Source: Oceanobacillus halotolerans
GTDB taxonomy: Bacteria; Bacillota; Bacilli; Bacillales; Amphibacillaceae
Assembly (NCBI RefSeq): GCF_010993955.1
Contig: NZ_WIXL01000006.1
Coordinates: 124,001 to 188,000 of the forward strand
DNA: 64,000 nucleotides
Direction of reading: 5' to 3'
The position numbers and the translations under genes were made by a program. Positions 18,312-26,710 of the stretch are shown here, piece after piece; positions within the stretch are counted from its first letter, which is position 1; each line of letters starts with the position of its first letter. Under the pieces are notes generated by a model that was not told the origin of the DNA, did no database searches, and saw only the letters and a program-made list of their open reading frames with translations.

Positions 18312-19757
18312 TTAGTTTCCGATTCCTAGTGATACAAATTTCTTTTCTAAGAATTCATCCATTCCTTGATGGCCGCCTTCTTTACCGACCCCAGATTGTT
18401 TCATTCCACCAAATGGAGCTTCTGGTGTAGCAGGAAATGCATCATTGATGCCGACAATACCGTATTCTAGCTTTTCCATTACTCGAATAGCACGGCTCGT
18501 TTTTTCAGTGAATAGGTAAGCCGCTAATCCATAATCCGTATCATTTGCTTTTTCGACCACTGTTTCCTCATCAGTAAAGGTTTGAATTGGCATGACAGGA
18601 CCAAACGTTTCTTCATTCATAATGCGCATATCGTCTGTAATGTCCGATATGACGGTCGGCTCAAAGAAATGTCCTGCTAAATCGCCACTCCATTTGCCGC
18701 CACCACAAACAACTTGTGCACCTTTTTCGACTGCATCATCAAGATGGGACTGTACTTTTTTAGACGCTTGTTCGTTAATTAATGGTCCAAGGTCTGTATC
18801 CTTTTCAAGTCCATAACCAACTTTTAGTTGATCCACTTTTTCTTTTAATGTTTTGGTAAATGATTCTGCAATTGATTCATGTACATAAATCCGATTTGCA
18901 CAAATACAAGTTTGACCATTATTGCGGAATTTACTACCGAGTGCCATCGTTGCAGCTAGATCAATATCGGCATCATCAAACACAAGAATTGGTGCATGCC
19001 CACCTAACTCAAGGGAAAGTTTTTTCACGTGATTTGCACTTTCGCGCATGAGGTGTTTTCCGACAGCCGTTGAACCAGTGAATGTAATTAAGCGAACTGT
19101 TTTACTTTGTAGCATCGTATCGCCTATCGCTTGTGCTTCTCCTGTCACCATATTAACAACTCCACTCGGCATTCCTGCACGTTCAAATATTTTCATAATT
19201 TCTATGGCTGATAACGGTGTTTCAGGTGAAGGCTTTAATACAACAGTACAACCAGCCGCTAAAGCTGGACCTAGTTTACGAGTGATCATAGATGCAGGAA
19301 AGTTCCATGGAGTAATCGCTCCTACAACACCGATTGGTTTTGGAACAACAAGCATTCGCTTTTCCTTAAAGGAGGATGGTACCCATTCCCCATAACCGCG
19401 ACTTGCTTCTTCTGCATACCATAATAAAAAGTTAGCAGCAGCTTTAATTTCACCCGTAGATTCTTTTAATGACTTCCCTTGCTCTGTTGTTAAAATCTCC
19501 GCTAAACGATCGACATCTTCTAGCATGAGTTCGTGTGCTTTGTATAAAATCCGTGAACGTTCACGCCCAGGTAGCTCTCCCCATGTTTTAAACGCTTCTT
19601 TTGCCGCTTCAATCGCTTCTTCTGTTTCTTTAGCACCACCATAGGCTACTTCTGTAATAGGTTCTAACGTTGCTGGGTTATAAATCGTATCTGTCTTCCC
19701 ATCCACAGCACGCCATTTTCCATCAATAAAAATACTTTTCGTTTGTTTCTCAAACAA
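18312..19757 (-). CDS. gabD: Succinate/glutarate-semialdehyde dehydrogenase (GabD-like)
   Basis: 481 residues of the SSADH class of aldehyde dehydrogenases. Features are ITPWNFPASMITRK, FTGSTAVGKHLM, LELGGHAPILVFDDAD and the catalytic cysteine in NNGQTCICANR; the last two are characteristic of GabD. Members oxidise succinate and glutarate semialdehydes. With a glutarate CoA-transferase and a glutaryl-CoA-dehydrogenase-like gene next door, glutarate semialdehyde is the likely substrate. The longer frame up to 19811 would start upstream of the promoter; the TTG at 19757, seven bases after GGGAGGGG, is the start. Confidence 0.85.
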   Translation of the reverse strand: MFEKQTKSIFIDGKWRAVDGKTDTIYNPATLEPITEVAYGGAKETEEAIEAAKEAFKTWGELPGRERSRILYKAHELMLEDVDRLAEILTTEQGKSLKESTGEIKAAANFLLWYAEEASRGYGEWVPSSFKEKRMLVVPKPIGVVGAITPWNFPASMITRKLGPALAAGCTVVLKPSPETPLSAIEIMKIFERAGMPSGVVNMVTGEAQAIGDTMLQSKTVRLITFTGSTAVGKHLMRESANHVKKLSLELGGHAPILVFDDADIDLAATMALGSKFRNNGQTCICANRIYVHESIAESFTKTLKEKVDQLKVGYGLEKDTDLGPLINEQASKKVQSHLDDAVEKGAQVVCGGGKWSGDLAGHFFEPTVISDITDDMRIMNEETFGPVMPIQTFTDEETVVEKANDTDYGLAAYLFTEKTSRAIRVMEKLEYGIVGINDAFPATPEAPFGGMKQSGVGKEGGHQGMDEFLEKKFVSLGIGN

Positions 19758-19781
19758 TAATAGCCCCTCCCTTTTTCCTTT

Positions 19782-19810
19782 ATTATAACGTACACGATGT
19801 TTGTTTTTCA
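19782..19810 (-). promoter_or_regulatory. SigA-type promoter of gabD
   Basis: On the minus strand: -35 TGAAAA (19810-19805), 17-base spacer, -10 TATAAT (19787-19782). It lies 25 bp before the TTG start and shows gabD can be transcribed separately from the operon upstream of it. Confidence 0.7.
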
Positions 19811-19889
19811 TTGTTTGTGCAATATAAATGCGAAATGTTTGGAAAAATCATTCTCTATTATACATAATGCTTAACCGTCCGTAATTATT

Positions 19890-20137
19890 CAAGGCTCTTT
19901 TCGCATACTTTGTTGTTTTCTACCTCGCATAATGTATATGATGCGTCGTAATTTGAGATAGCCTTATTGCTCCGCTTCGGAAAAACACTACGCTTTCACC
20001 ATGGGCACTTGTGCCCGTGGTGAAAGCGACTGCCGTGAGGTGGAAATCAACGGCGTTAATTTACGACACATAATACATCTTATATGCAAGACGTTTCATG
20101 CTAGAAAGCAACAATCTTTTAGAAAATAGCCTTATTC
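19890..20137. repeat. Mosaic palindromic element, short copy P6
   Basis: About 250 bp. The left arm AAGGCTCTTTTCGCATACTT and TTGTTGTTTTCTAC match P1 and P11; the core has a self-complementary CACCATGGGCACTTGTGCCC-type centre; the right end AGCAACAATCTTTTAGAAAA matches P1 and P11. An internally deleted version of the long form. Confidence 0.75.
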
Positions 20138-20205
20138 AAAGTTAGAGTAGGAAAGGTCGGTATGGTAAACAGTGGAGTCAACATACTAACCAACTTAATG
20201 GTAGA

Positions 20206-21408
20206 CTATTTGTTTACTAAGTCACCTTCCCAAGCAGGCAGCATTTTATTTAATGGTTTATCCTCACGATACCCTAGTACATACTCTGCTTGCATAATCG
20301 TATGAATTTCTCGGGTTCCTTCATAAATAACAGGTGCTTTGGAATTACGCAAGTACCGCTCAACTGGATATTCATCCGAATACCCATATGCGCCATGGAC
20401 CTGTACCGCATCATCTGCAGCTTTATTGGCGAAATCACACGCCTGCCATTTTGCTAAGGAAGTCTCACGGGTATTCCGTTTTCCTTCATTTTTCAGCTCA
20501 CCAGCACGATAGACAAGTAGACGACTCATTTGCAAGCCAGCTTCCATATTCGCAATCATTCGTTGTACAAGTTGATGCTTTCCAATTGGTTTTCCAAATG
20601 TTTCGCGTTCATGACAGTAATTTACACTTGCTTCAAGACAAGCCATAATTTGCCCAACTGCACCAGCAGCTACGGTGAAGCGACCATTATCTAAGGCAGA
20701 CATGGCAATTTTAAATCCTTCTCCTTCTTCACCTAATAGATTTTCTTTTGGTACTTTTACATCTTCAAAGAATATTTCCCCTGTATTCCCAGAACGAATA
20801 CCATGCTTTCCTTTAATAGCTTTAGAAGAAAATCCTTCCCATGTTCGCTCAACGATGAAGGCAGAAATTCCTTTATGTTTTTTAGACTTATCCGTATATG
20901 CAAAAACTAAGAAATGATCAGCTGTATCACATAGAGAGATCCACGTTTTTTGGCCATTTAAAATATAATAGTCACCTTCGTTTGTCGCAGTAGATTGTAG
21001 TGCAACAACATCAGAACCAGCACCAGGCTCTGTTAATCCATATGCGCCTATTTTTTCACCCCTTGCTTGGGGAACAAGATATTTTTGCTTTTGTTCCTCT
21101 GTTCCCCATTGTAATAATGTCATACTGTTAAGTCCTGTATGAACCGATACGGCTGTACGGAAAGCAGTGTCCCCACGTTCTAACTCTTCACAAACAATCG
21201 CTAAAGAGTTGTAATCCATCCCACTTCCACCATATTGCTCTGGGATACATACGCCCATTAATCCAAGATCAGCCAGTTTTGGCATAATCGAAGGATCAAA
21301 TTTTCCCTCTCGATCCCAGTCTGCGATATGTGGCATGATCTCTTTATCTACAAAACTTCTAACTGTATTACGTAGCATTTCTTGTTCTTCTGTAAAGTTA
21401 AAATCCAT
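20206..21408 (-). CDS. gcdH: Acyl-CoA dehydrogenase, probable glutaryl-CoA dehydrogenase
   Basis: 400-residue flavoprotein with all acyl-CoA dehydrogenase blocks: YGLTEPGAGSD, KTWISL, RETFGKPIGKHQLVQ, VHGAYGYSDEYPVERYLR. The catalytic base is Glu363 in IYEGTREIH. Arg84 in DTAFRTAVSVHTGL aligns with the arginine that binds the distal carboxylate in human glutaryl-CoA dehydrogenase (Arg94, YRSAMSVQSSL); most other acyl-CoA dehydrogenases lack it. Glutaryl-CoA would be oxidised and decarboxylated to crotonyl-CoA, with electrons passed to ETF. It lies 19 bp after the CoA-transferase gene, in the same operon. Confidence 0.8.
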   Translation of the reverse strand: MDFNFTEEQEMLRNTVRSFVDKEIMPHIADWDREGKFDPSIMPKLADLGLMGVCIPEQYGGSGMDYNSLAIVCEELERGDTAFRTAVSVHTGLNSMTLLQWGTEEQKQKYLVPQARGEKIGAYGLTEPGAGSDVVALQSTATNEGDYYILNGQKTWISLCDTADHFLVFAYTDKSKKHKGISAFIVERTWEGFSSKAIKGKHGIRSGNTGEIFFEDVKVPKENLLGEEGEGFKIAMSALDNGRFTVAAGAVGQIMACLEASVNYCHERETFGKPIGKHQLVQRMIANMEAGLQMSRLLVYRAGELKNEGKRNTRETSLAKWQACDFANKAADDAVQVHGAYGYSDEYPVERYLRNSKAPVIYEGTREIHTIMQAEYVLGYREDKPLNKMLPAWEGDLVNK

Positions 21409-21427
21409 CTAAAAATCTCTCCCTTAA

Positions 21428-22585
21428 TTAATTTGGTTTCGTTGTTTTTATATTTCCAAGTATTTGATCATTGTGCTCACCAGCATTAGGTGGGTGATGA
21501 CGAACTTGTGGTGGTGTACGTGATAGTTTTAAAGGACTTCCTACCATTTGGATAGGGCCAGCTGTTGGGTGGTCGCTTTCAATAAACATGTTGCGTGCCT
21601 GTAATTGAGGGTCGTTTGTAACTTCTTCTATATTTTGGATAGGACCACATGGAATCTTATTTTCTTTACATTGATCTTGCCAATAAGCAGTCGGCTTTTC
21701 CAAGAATGCTTCTTGTAGTAAAGGCACTAATTCTTCACGATGTTCCACACGATCTGGGTTGGTCTTAAACCGATTATCTGCTGCAAGTTCAGGTCTGTTT
21801 ATGACATCACATAGCTTTTTAAATTGACGATCATTGCCAACTGCGATAACCATTTCCCCATCCATTGTGTTAAAAGTTTGGTATGGAACGATATTTGCAT
21901 GTTGGTTCCCCAAGGCTTCTGGGATTTTTCCTGCCATTAAATAGTTGCTACCGACATTTACAAGAGCACTAACAGCAGAATCATATAAAGATAAATCCAA
22001 TTTTTGTCCTTTTCCTGATTGTGTTCGTTCTAGTAAGGCTCCCTGTATACCAATACAGGCATATAAGCCAGTAATAATATCAGTAATAGCAACTCCAAGC
22101 TTCTGGGGACCAGATTCTTTATCACCAGTAATGCTCATGAGTCCACTCATTGCTTGGATAATAAAATCATATCCTGGCATATCTTGATAAGGCCCTGTTT
22201 CCCCAAAACCGGTAATGGAACAATAAACAATTTGCGGATTAATGGCTGCTAATGTTTCGTAACCCAGTCCAAAACGTTCCATTGTACCAGCCTTGAAATT
22301 ATTAATGACAACATCACTAGTAGCAACTAATTCTTTAATCGTGGCAATGCCTTCTTCTGACTTTAAATCAACAGTTATGCTTTTTTTGTTACGATTTGCA
22401 CAAAGGTAATAAGCGCTAACACCATTTTGAAAGGGAGGACCCCATTTTCGTGTCTCATCACTTCCACCTGGTGCTTCTACTTTAATTACATCGGCACCAA
22501 GATCCCCTAAAATCATCGTGCAATAGGGACCAGCAAGCACACGCGATAAGTCTAAAATCCGTATATTTTCAAGTGCTCCCGACAC
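21428..22585 (-). CDS. Class III (CaiB/BaiF) CoA-transferase, SUGCT-like glutarate CoA-transferase
   Basis: 385 residues of the family III CoA-transferases, which move CoA between acids through an aspartyl-CoA intermediate. The nucleophile is Asp169 (GVAITDIITGLYA). Several stretches match human succinate-hydroxymethylglutarate CoA-transferase SUGCT (KWGPPF, NRNKKSITVDLK, IVYCSITGFGETGP, ANIVPYQTFNT), an enzyme that makes glutaryl-CoA from glutarate and succinyl-CoA. The gene is first in an operon with the glutaryl-CoA-dehydrogenase-like gene. The start is GTG, eight bases after GGAAGGAG. The 5' leader contains a strong terminator hairpin. Confidence 0.8.
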   Translation of the reverse strand: MSGALENIRILDLSRVLAGPYCTMILGDLGADVIKVEAPGGSDETRKWGPPFQNGVSAYYLCANRNKKSITVDLKSEEGIATIKELVATSDVVINNFKAGTMERFGLGYETLAAINPQIVYCSITGFGETGPYQDMPGYDFIIQAMSGLMSITGDKESGPQKLGVAITDIITGLYACIGIQGALLERTQSGKGQKLDLSLYDSAVSALVNVGSNYLMAGKIPEALGNQHANIVPYQTFNTMDGEMVIAVGNDRQFKKLCDVINRPELAADNRFKTNPDRVEHREELVPLLQEAFLEKPTAYWQDQCKENKIPCGPIQNIEEVTNDPQLQARNMFIESDHPTAGPIQMVGSPLKLSRTPPQVRHHPPNAGEHNDQILGNIKTTKPN

Positions 22586-22621
22586 AACTTCACTCCTTCC
22601 TGTTACTTTTTATTCATGGAT

Positions 22622-22681
22622 AATAAAAAAAAGCCAATCCAATATAACGACAGTCGTTGCTGACGTTACTTGAACTGGCTT
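22622..22681 (-). terminator. Strong intrinsic terminator, possible attenuator in the CoA-transferase leader
   Basis: On the minus strand an 18-bp stem forms from AAGCCAGTTCAAGTAACG and CGTTATATTGGATTGGCTT (two G-U pairs, one bulged A), followed by eight T. It sits about 37 nt before the GTG of the CoA-transferase gene and about 80-140 nt after a consensus promoter. It is therefore either a conditional terminator in that leader or the late terminator of the 22828-23187 gene. Confidence 0.8.
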
Positions 22682-22766
22682 ACATCTGTTGGAACAGAAC
22701 TGGAATTGAACTGTAAACAGATTAGGCAGTTTGATGAACTTATTGGTATTGTGTTGAATTAACTAT

Positions 22767-22795
22767 ATTATATCGAATTCAGAATAAAATGTAAA
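22767..22795 (-). promoter_or_regulatory. SigA-type promoter for the CoA-transferase-dehydrogenase operon
   Basis: Minus strand: -35 TTTACA (22795-22790), 17-base spacer, -10 TATAAT (22772-22767). GAATTC in the spacer and AATTC just after the -10 form an imperfect dyad across the -10 box, a possible operator. The predicted leader is about 175 nt. Confidence 0.65.
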
Positions 22796-22827
22796 CGCTT
22801 TATTGAAAGAAAATTTTTTTAATGGGT

Positions 22828-23187
22828 TTAGTCGATGGTAGAGAATGAGGATCGAAATGCTTTGTGATGATTAACTAAGAAATTGGCATGTTCTAAGAGT
22901 TGATTGAATTCTTCGTGTTGCTTTACGTTCTCGGTGACCTCCTCATAGTGAGAAAGGTTGCGAAATATTGCTTGACTGAAAAATAGTGTTTCATTTTCTT
23001 TTAAAGGAATAATCTCTTCTAAACCGATACACCCACCTTTTCCAGTTAAGTCATCAGCGCGATAAATGGTATTTTCCAGTGCACCATTAGCTAAATAGAT
23101 ATCATTAATTTGATCATATAGATCTATTAATGTGACGATATTTTTCTTTTTAACGCGATATAAATAAATGACTGTATACAAGCCCAT
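22828..23187 (-). CDS. Conserved hypothetical protein, DUF1428-like
   Basis: 119 residues, soluble. The segment GALENTIYRADDLTGK, then LKENETLFFSQAIFRNLSHYEEV, follows the pattern of DUF1428 proteins (small dimeric alpha-beta barrels), though similarity is partial and recalled rather than computed. Two in-frame starts are possible; the ATG at 23187 has AGAGGT 6 bases upstream, better than the GTG at 23190. Function unknown. Confidence 0.55.
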   Translation of the reverse strand: MGLYTVIYLYRVKKKNIVTLIDLYDQINDIYLANGALENTIYRADDLTGKGGCIGLEEIIPLKENETLFFSQAIFRNLSHYEEVTENVKQHEEFNQLLEHANFLVNHHKAFRSSFSTID

Positions 23188-23286
23188 CACCCTACCTCTT
23201 TTAGAACACTACATATATATTCAACAAAAAGAGAAAAAATCCTTTTTTTGTGTAGTGGAAACGGGCTTATAGCACAACAAGACGGG

Positions 23287-23585
23287 ATTTGCATGGGGAA
23301 GAACTGATCAGTGCGGGAACTGTTTGGAGATGAGAAAAGTGAATTAAGAATGCTGCTCGGTGAAGAAACCGGTGATGGAAGATGAAGAAAGTAAATCGAT
23401 CATGCTTGTCGGAGCGCAAATAGGTGATAGAGATACAAAAAGTAAAACGAGAGTGCTGCTCTGTACCAAATCAACAGGTAATAATGCAAAACGGTAACAG
23501 AGCAAGTCTCTCAGTGGCCAAACCAACCAGCAAAACTGCAAAACGGTAACAGAGAAATCCCAATCCGCGAGGCTTCTATAAATTA
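23287..23585. repeat. 52-bp tandem array R1 (GTAACAGAG family)
   Basis: At least five clear degenerate units. Unit starts are at 23339, 23391, 23442, 23494 and 23546, i.e. spacings of 52, 51, 52 and 52; a weaker unit precedes them. The best units open GTAACAGAG and contain CTCAGTGGCCAAAC-like text. The phase is kept though the sequence has drifted. 52 is not a multiple of 3, so it is not a coding repeat. It fills the gap 3' of mreBH. Confidence 0.8.
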
Positions 23586-23589
23586 AAAT

Positions 23590-23626
23590 ACACACGTTAT
23601 TTCTGAACAAGCAAAATAACGTGTGT
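23590..23626 (-). terminator. Intrinsic terminator of mreBH
   Basis: Perfect 13-bp stem ACACACGTTATTT/AAATAACGTGTGT with an 11-base loop, followed on the minus strand by ATTTTAATTT, 16 bp after the mreBH stop. Confidence 0.8.
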
Positions 23627-23641
23627 CATCTGTAAACTGTT

Positions 23642-24649
23642 TTACTTCGCTGCTTTTTCTAATTTAGAGATCATTTTTAATGAACGGCCTGTACCAATCG
23701 CAACAGATTCTAACGGGTTGGGAGCTAGATGGACTGGTACAGATAGTTCATGGGTGAGCCATTCTTTCATTCCTTTTAATAGTGCGCCACCACCTGTTAA
23801 GACGATACCGTGATCGACGATATCCCCACTTAATTCTGGTGGGCAATTTTCAAGCGTAGTCTTAATTGCCTCTAAAATTTGCTGTAGTGACTCCCGAAGT
23901 GCGTCATACACTTCTTTAGACGAAATTGTAATGGTTTTTGGTAAACCTGTTACCATATCACGTCCACGTACCTCAACCATTTCTTCTTTATGGTTTGGGT
24001 GTGCGTAGCCAATTTCCATTTTAATATTTTCTGCAGTACGTTCACCGATCAAAACATTATAATGTTTACGGATGTGGTGGATGATTTCATCGTCCATTGT
24101 ATCCCCACCAGTTCGTACAGAATTAGAGGAAACAACACCGCCAAAAGAAATAATCCCAACTTCTGCTGTTCCACCACCAATATCGACGACAACATTGGCG
24201 ATTGGTTCATCAACTGGAAGGTCTGCACCAATAGCTGCTGCTACGGGTTCTTCAATAAGGTGTACTTGTTTTGCACCATAGCTTGTAATCGCATTGTGGA
24301 TTGCACGTCTTTCCACCGTCGTACTGCCAGTTGGTGTACAGACAACAACAGTTGGCTTTCGCATCGATCTCCCCAGTTTTTTACTCACTTTTTTTAAGAA
24401 GGCTTTTAGCATTTGTGCCGTAATATCATAATCTGCAATGACACCATCTTTTAGTGGACGAATTGGAACAATATTGCGGGGGGTTTTTCCTATCATTTCT
24501 TTTGCCTCATGTCCAACAGCTACGACATTTTTCGTGTTTATATCGATTGCCACTACAGATGGCTCATTTAATACTATCCCTTTTGACTTCGTGTAAATAA
24601 GAATGTTTGCAGTACCTAAATCGATACCAATTTCTGCATTTGATAACAT
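23642..24649 (-). CDS. mreBH: Rod-shape-determining actin homologue MreBH
   Basis: 335-residue bacterial actin. The N-terminal phosphate loop is [13 protein letters not shown]; blocks such as [34 protein letters not shown] and [21 protein letters not shown] match B. subtilis MreBH rather than MreB or Mbl. Forms membrane-bound filaments that position lateral-wall synthesis and autolysins. The second phosphate motif reads [10 protein letters not shown], with Ala in place of the usual Thr of GGGTT. Monocistronic, with its own terminator; GGAGG lies 7 bases before the ATG. Confidence 0.9.
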   Translation of the reverse strand: MLSNAEIGIDLGTANILIYTKSKGIVLNEPSVVAIDINTKNVVAVGHEAKEMIGKTPRNIVPIRPLKDGVIADYDITAQMLKAFLKKVSKKLGRSMRKPTVVVCTPTGSTTVERRAIHNAITSYGAKQVHLIEEPVAAAIGADLPVDEPIANVVVDIGGGTAEVGIISFGGVVSSNSVRTGGDTMDDEIIHHIRKHYNVLIGERTAENIKMEIGYAHPNHKEEMVEVRGRDMVTGLPKTITISSKEVYDALRESLQQILEAIKTTLENCPPELSGDIVDHGIVLTGGGALLKGMKEWLTHELSVPVHLAPNPLESVAIGTGRSLKMISKLEKAAK

Positions 24650-24832
24650 AAACGTTCCTCCATGATGTTATTCTATCACTATATCATTTCTATACTTTAC
24701 CACAATTTGAGGGGGTTGGTGAATTTTTTTGTCGTATATTGTCCCAATCCAAAATTACCTGCAAAAAACAAATACTTTCCAAGCTGATTACTATATCAGT
24801 ATAATAAATATGTCGGGAATGGAGGGACTAAG

Positions 24833-25597
24833 ATGGGACTGATACGTTCATTAGGCATCTACTTGTATGCTGGAATTCTTGTAATTGGAACTTACTTTAA
24901 ATTACAAAAGGCAAAAAGATTATTTCAACAGGAGAGTAATCCATCCATTAATGAGAAAATATTTTCTGAACCAAAAAATGTTTCACAAAAAGTAATTAAA
25001 CGGACAGGTTCACAAGTTATTGTTAAGGGTAATGAAAAACTGCCAAATGAAGCAGTATTATTTGTTTCCAATCACCAAGGGTTATTTGATATCTTAGCGT
25101 TTCTTGGATATCTTGGGAAACCTGTTGGCTTTATTGCCAAAAAAGAAATCCAAAAGCTTCCAATTATCCGTTCCTGGATGAAGCTGATCCACTGCGTTTT
25201 CTTGGATAGGTCTGACCGAAGACAATCCATTAAAGCCATAAACCGTGGTATTACGTTCTTAAAAGAAGGTCATTCCATGGTGATTTTTCCAGAAGGTACG
25301 AGAAGTAGAGATCGTACCTTAAACCCATTTAAGCCAGGAAGTTTACGTTTAGCTACGAAAGCAAATGTTCCGATTGTTCCTGTTGCGATAGATGGAACCT
25401 ACCAGATTTTAGAAAAGGGGAATGGACGTGATATTCGTTCATCCACTATCACGATAACTATCCATGATCCGATTTATCCAACGTCTTATAAAGGTCAAAA
25501 AAACACAGAGCTTGCAGCTAATTTACAAGAGATTATTCAAACAACACTCGATCAAAATAAAGGTTCCATTCCACATGATCAGGTTACTATCCACTAG
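24833..25597 (+). CDS. plsC: 1-acyl-sn-glycerol-3-phosphate acyltransferase
   Basis: 254 residues, membrane-associated. It transfers an acyl group to lysophosphatidate, making phosphatidate. The acyltransferase motif NHQGLFD carries catalytic His81 and Asp86; VFLDR and FPEGTRSR are the substrate-binding blocks. One N-terminal hydrophobic segment (about 5-22). A TATAAT box lies about 30 bp upstream and GGAGGG before the ATG. Single gene between mreBH (divergent) and glsA. Confidence 0.9.
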   Translation: MGLIRSLGIYLYAGILVIGTYFKLQKAKRLFQQESNPSINEKIFSEPKNVSQKVIKRTGSQVIVKGNEKLPNEAVLFVSNHQGLFDILAFLGYLGKPVGFIAKKEIQKLPIIRSWMKLIHCVFLDRSDRRQSIKAINRGITFLKEGHSMVIFPEGTRSRDRTLNPFKPGSLRLATKANVPIVPVAIDGTYQILEKGNGRDIRSSTITITIHDPIYPTSYKGQKNTELAANLQEIIQTTLDQNKGSIPHDQVTIH

Positions 25598-25692
25598 TTT
25601 TGGTTAAATTCACCGATAGTATTACAATTAAAATTGTCACATACTAAAACACAGTATAATCTTGCACAGGCTCTAAATAGTGAGGTGATAAT

Positions 25693-26688
25693 ATGGTCCA
25701 AGGAATTGCGAATTGGAACACAGAACAAACAGAAGAATGGTTACAAGGTTATGTCGATGATTGGGTAGCCTTTTTTCGGAAGCATACGAATGAGGGAAAA
25801 GTAGCTTCCTATATACCAGAACTCAAAAAAGCAAACCCAGATCAATTAGGAATTAGCATTGTAGGAACAAATGGGATGAAGATTCAATCAGGTGATACAT
25901 CCATTCCATTTACCATCCAAAGTATCTCAAAAGTGTTCAGTTTTATTGTGGCATGTATGGAACGTGGTGTATCTTATATGTTAGACCGTGTGGATGTGGA
26001 ACCAACAGGGGAAGCATTTAATTCCATTATGCACTTAGAGATGAGGCAAGTGAAAAAGCCTTTTAATCCACTTGTGAATGCTGGTGCGATAACGGTATCA
26101 TCCATATTAGAAGGGAACACATCTGATGAAAAGTTAGAACCAATATTTGAGCTTTTGGAGAAGCTTTTACATTATCGACCAGCTATTGATGTCGATGTGT
26201 ACGAATCAGAACGAGATTCCTCGATGCGTAATCGTGCCATTGGATATTATTTATTAGAGACTGGCTTTTTGGAATCAGACTTGAATAGTACATTGGAAAC
26301 GTATTTTAAACAATGCTCGATTGAATTGACGATTGAGGATATCGCTCGAATTGGAACGACACTTGCAAATGATGGCAGAGATATAGAGACAGATGAGGAA
26401 ATCATTCCACGTCCGATTGCCCGAATTGCCAAGGCTTTAATGTTAACTTGTGGAATGTATGATGCTTCTGGGAAATTTGCAACCTATGTTGGAATACCTG
26501 CAAAAAGTGGTGTGTCTGGAGGTATTATGGCTGTTGTTCCACCTCGTGTACGATCAGAGGACATGCCTTTTATTGAAGGTTGTGGAATAGGTGTGTTTGG
26601 TCCAGCGCTAGATAAACAAGGAAACAGTATTGCAGGTATTCGCCTATTAAAACATATTGCCAGACAGTGGGATTTGAGTATTTTTTAA
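25693..26688 (+). CDS. glsA: Glutaminase
   Basis: 331 residues of the serine-dependent glutaminase family, which hydrolyses glutamine to glutamate and ammonia. The Ser77-x-x-Lys80 catalytic pair is in TIQSISKVFSF; other family blocks are NPLVNAGAI, ERDSSMRNRAIGYYL, LTCGMYDASGKFA and KSGVSGGIMAVVP. In salt-adapted bacilli glutamate from this reaction can serve as osmolyte and nitrogen source. GAGGTGA precedes the ATG. The SRAP gene follows after 22 bp. Confidence 0.9.
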   Translation: MVQGIANWNTEQTEEWLQGYVDDWVAFFRKHTNEGKVASYIPELKKANPDQLGISIVGTNGMKIQSGDTSIPFTIQSISKVFSFIVACMERGVSYMLDRVDVEPTGEAFNSIMHLEMRQVKKPFNPLVNAGAITVSSILEGNTSDEKLEPIFELLEKLLHYRPAIDVDVYESERDSSMRNRAIGYYLLETGFLESDLNSTLETYFKQCSIELTIEDIARIGTTLANDGRDIETDEEIIPRPIARIAKALMLTCGMYDASGKFATYVGIPAKSGVSGGIMAVVPPRVRSEDMPFIEGCGIGVFGPALDKQGNSIAGIRLLKHIARQWDLSIF

Positions 26689-26710
26689 AAGGCTAAGGAG
26701 TGATTCGAAT

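Noticed and set aside
22586-22760. T-box or lysine riboswitch in the CoA-transferase leader
   Set aside because: No T-box core (GGTGGNACCGCG-like) or lysine riboswitch pattern was found; only the terminator and an alternative stem are visible.
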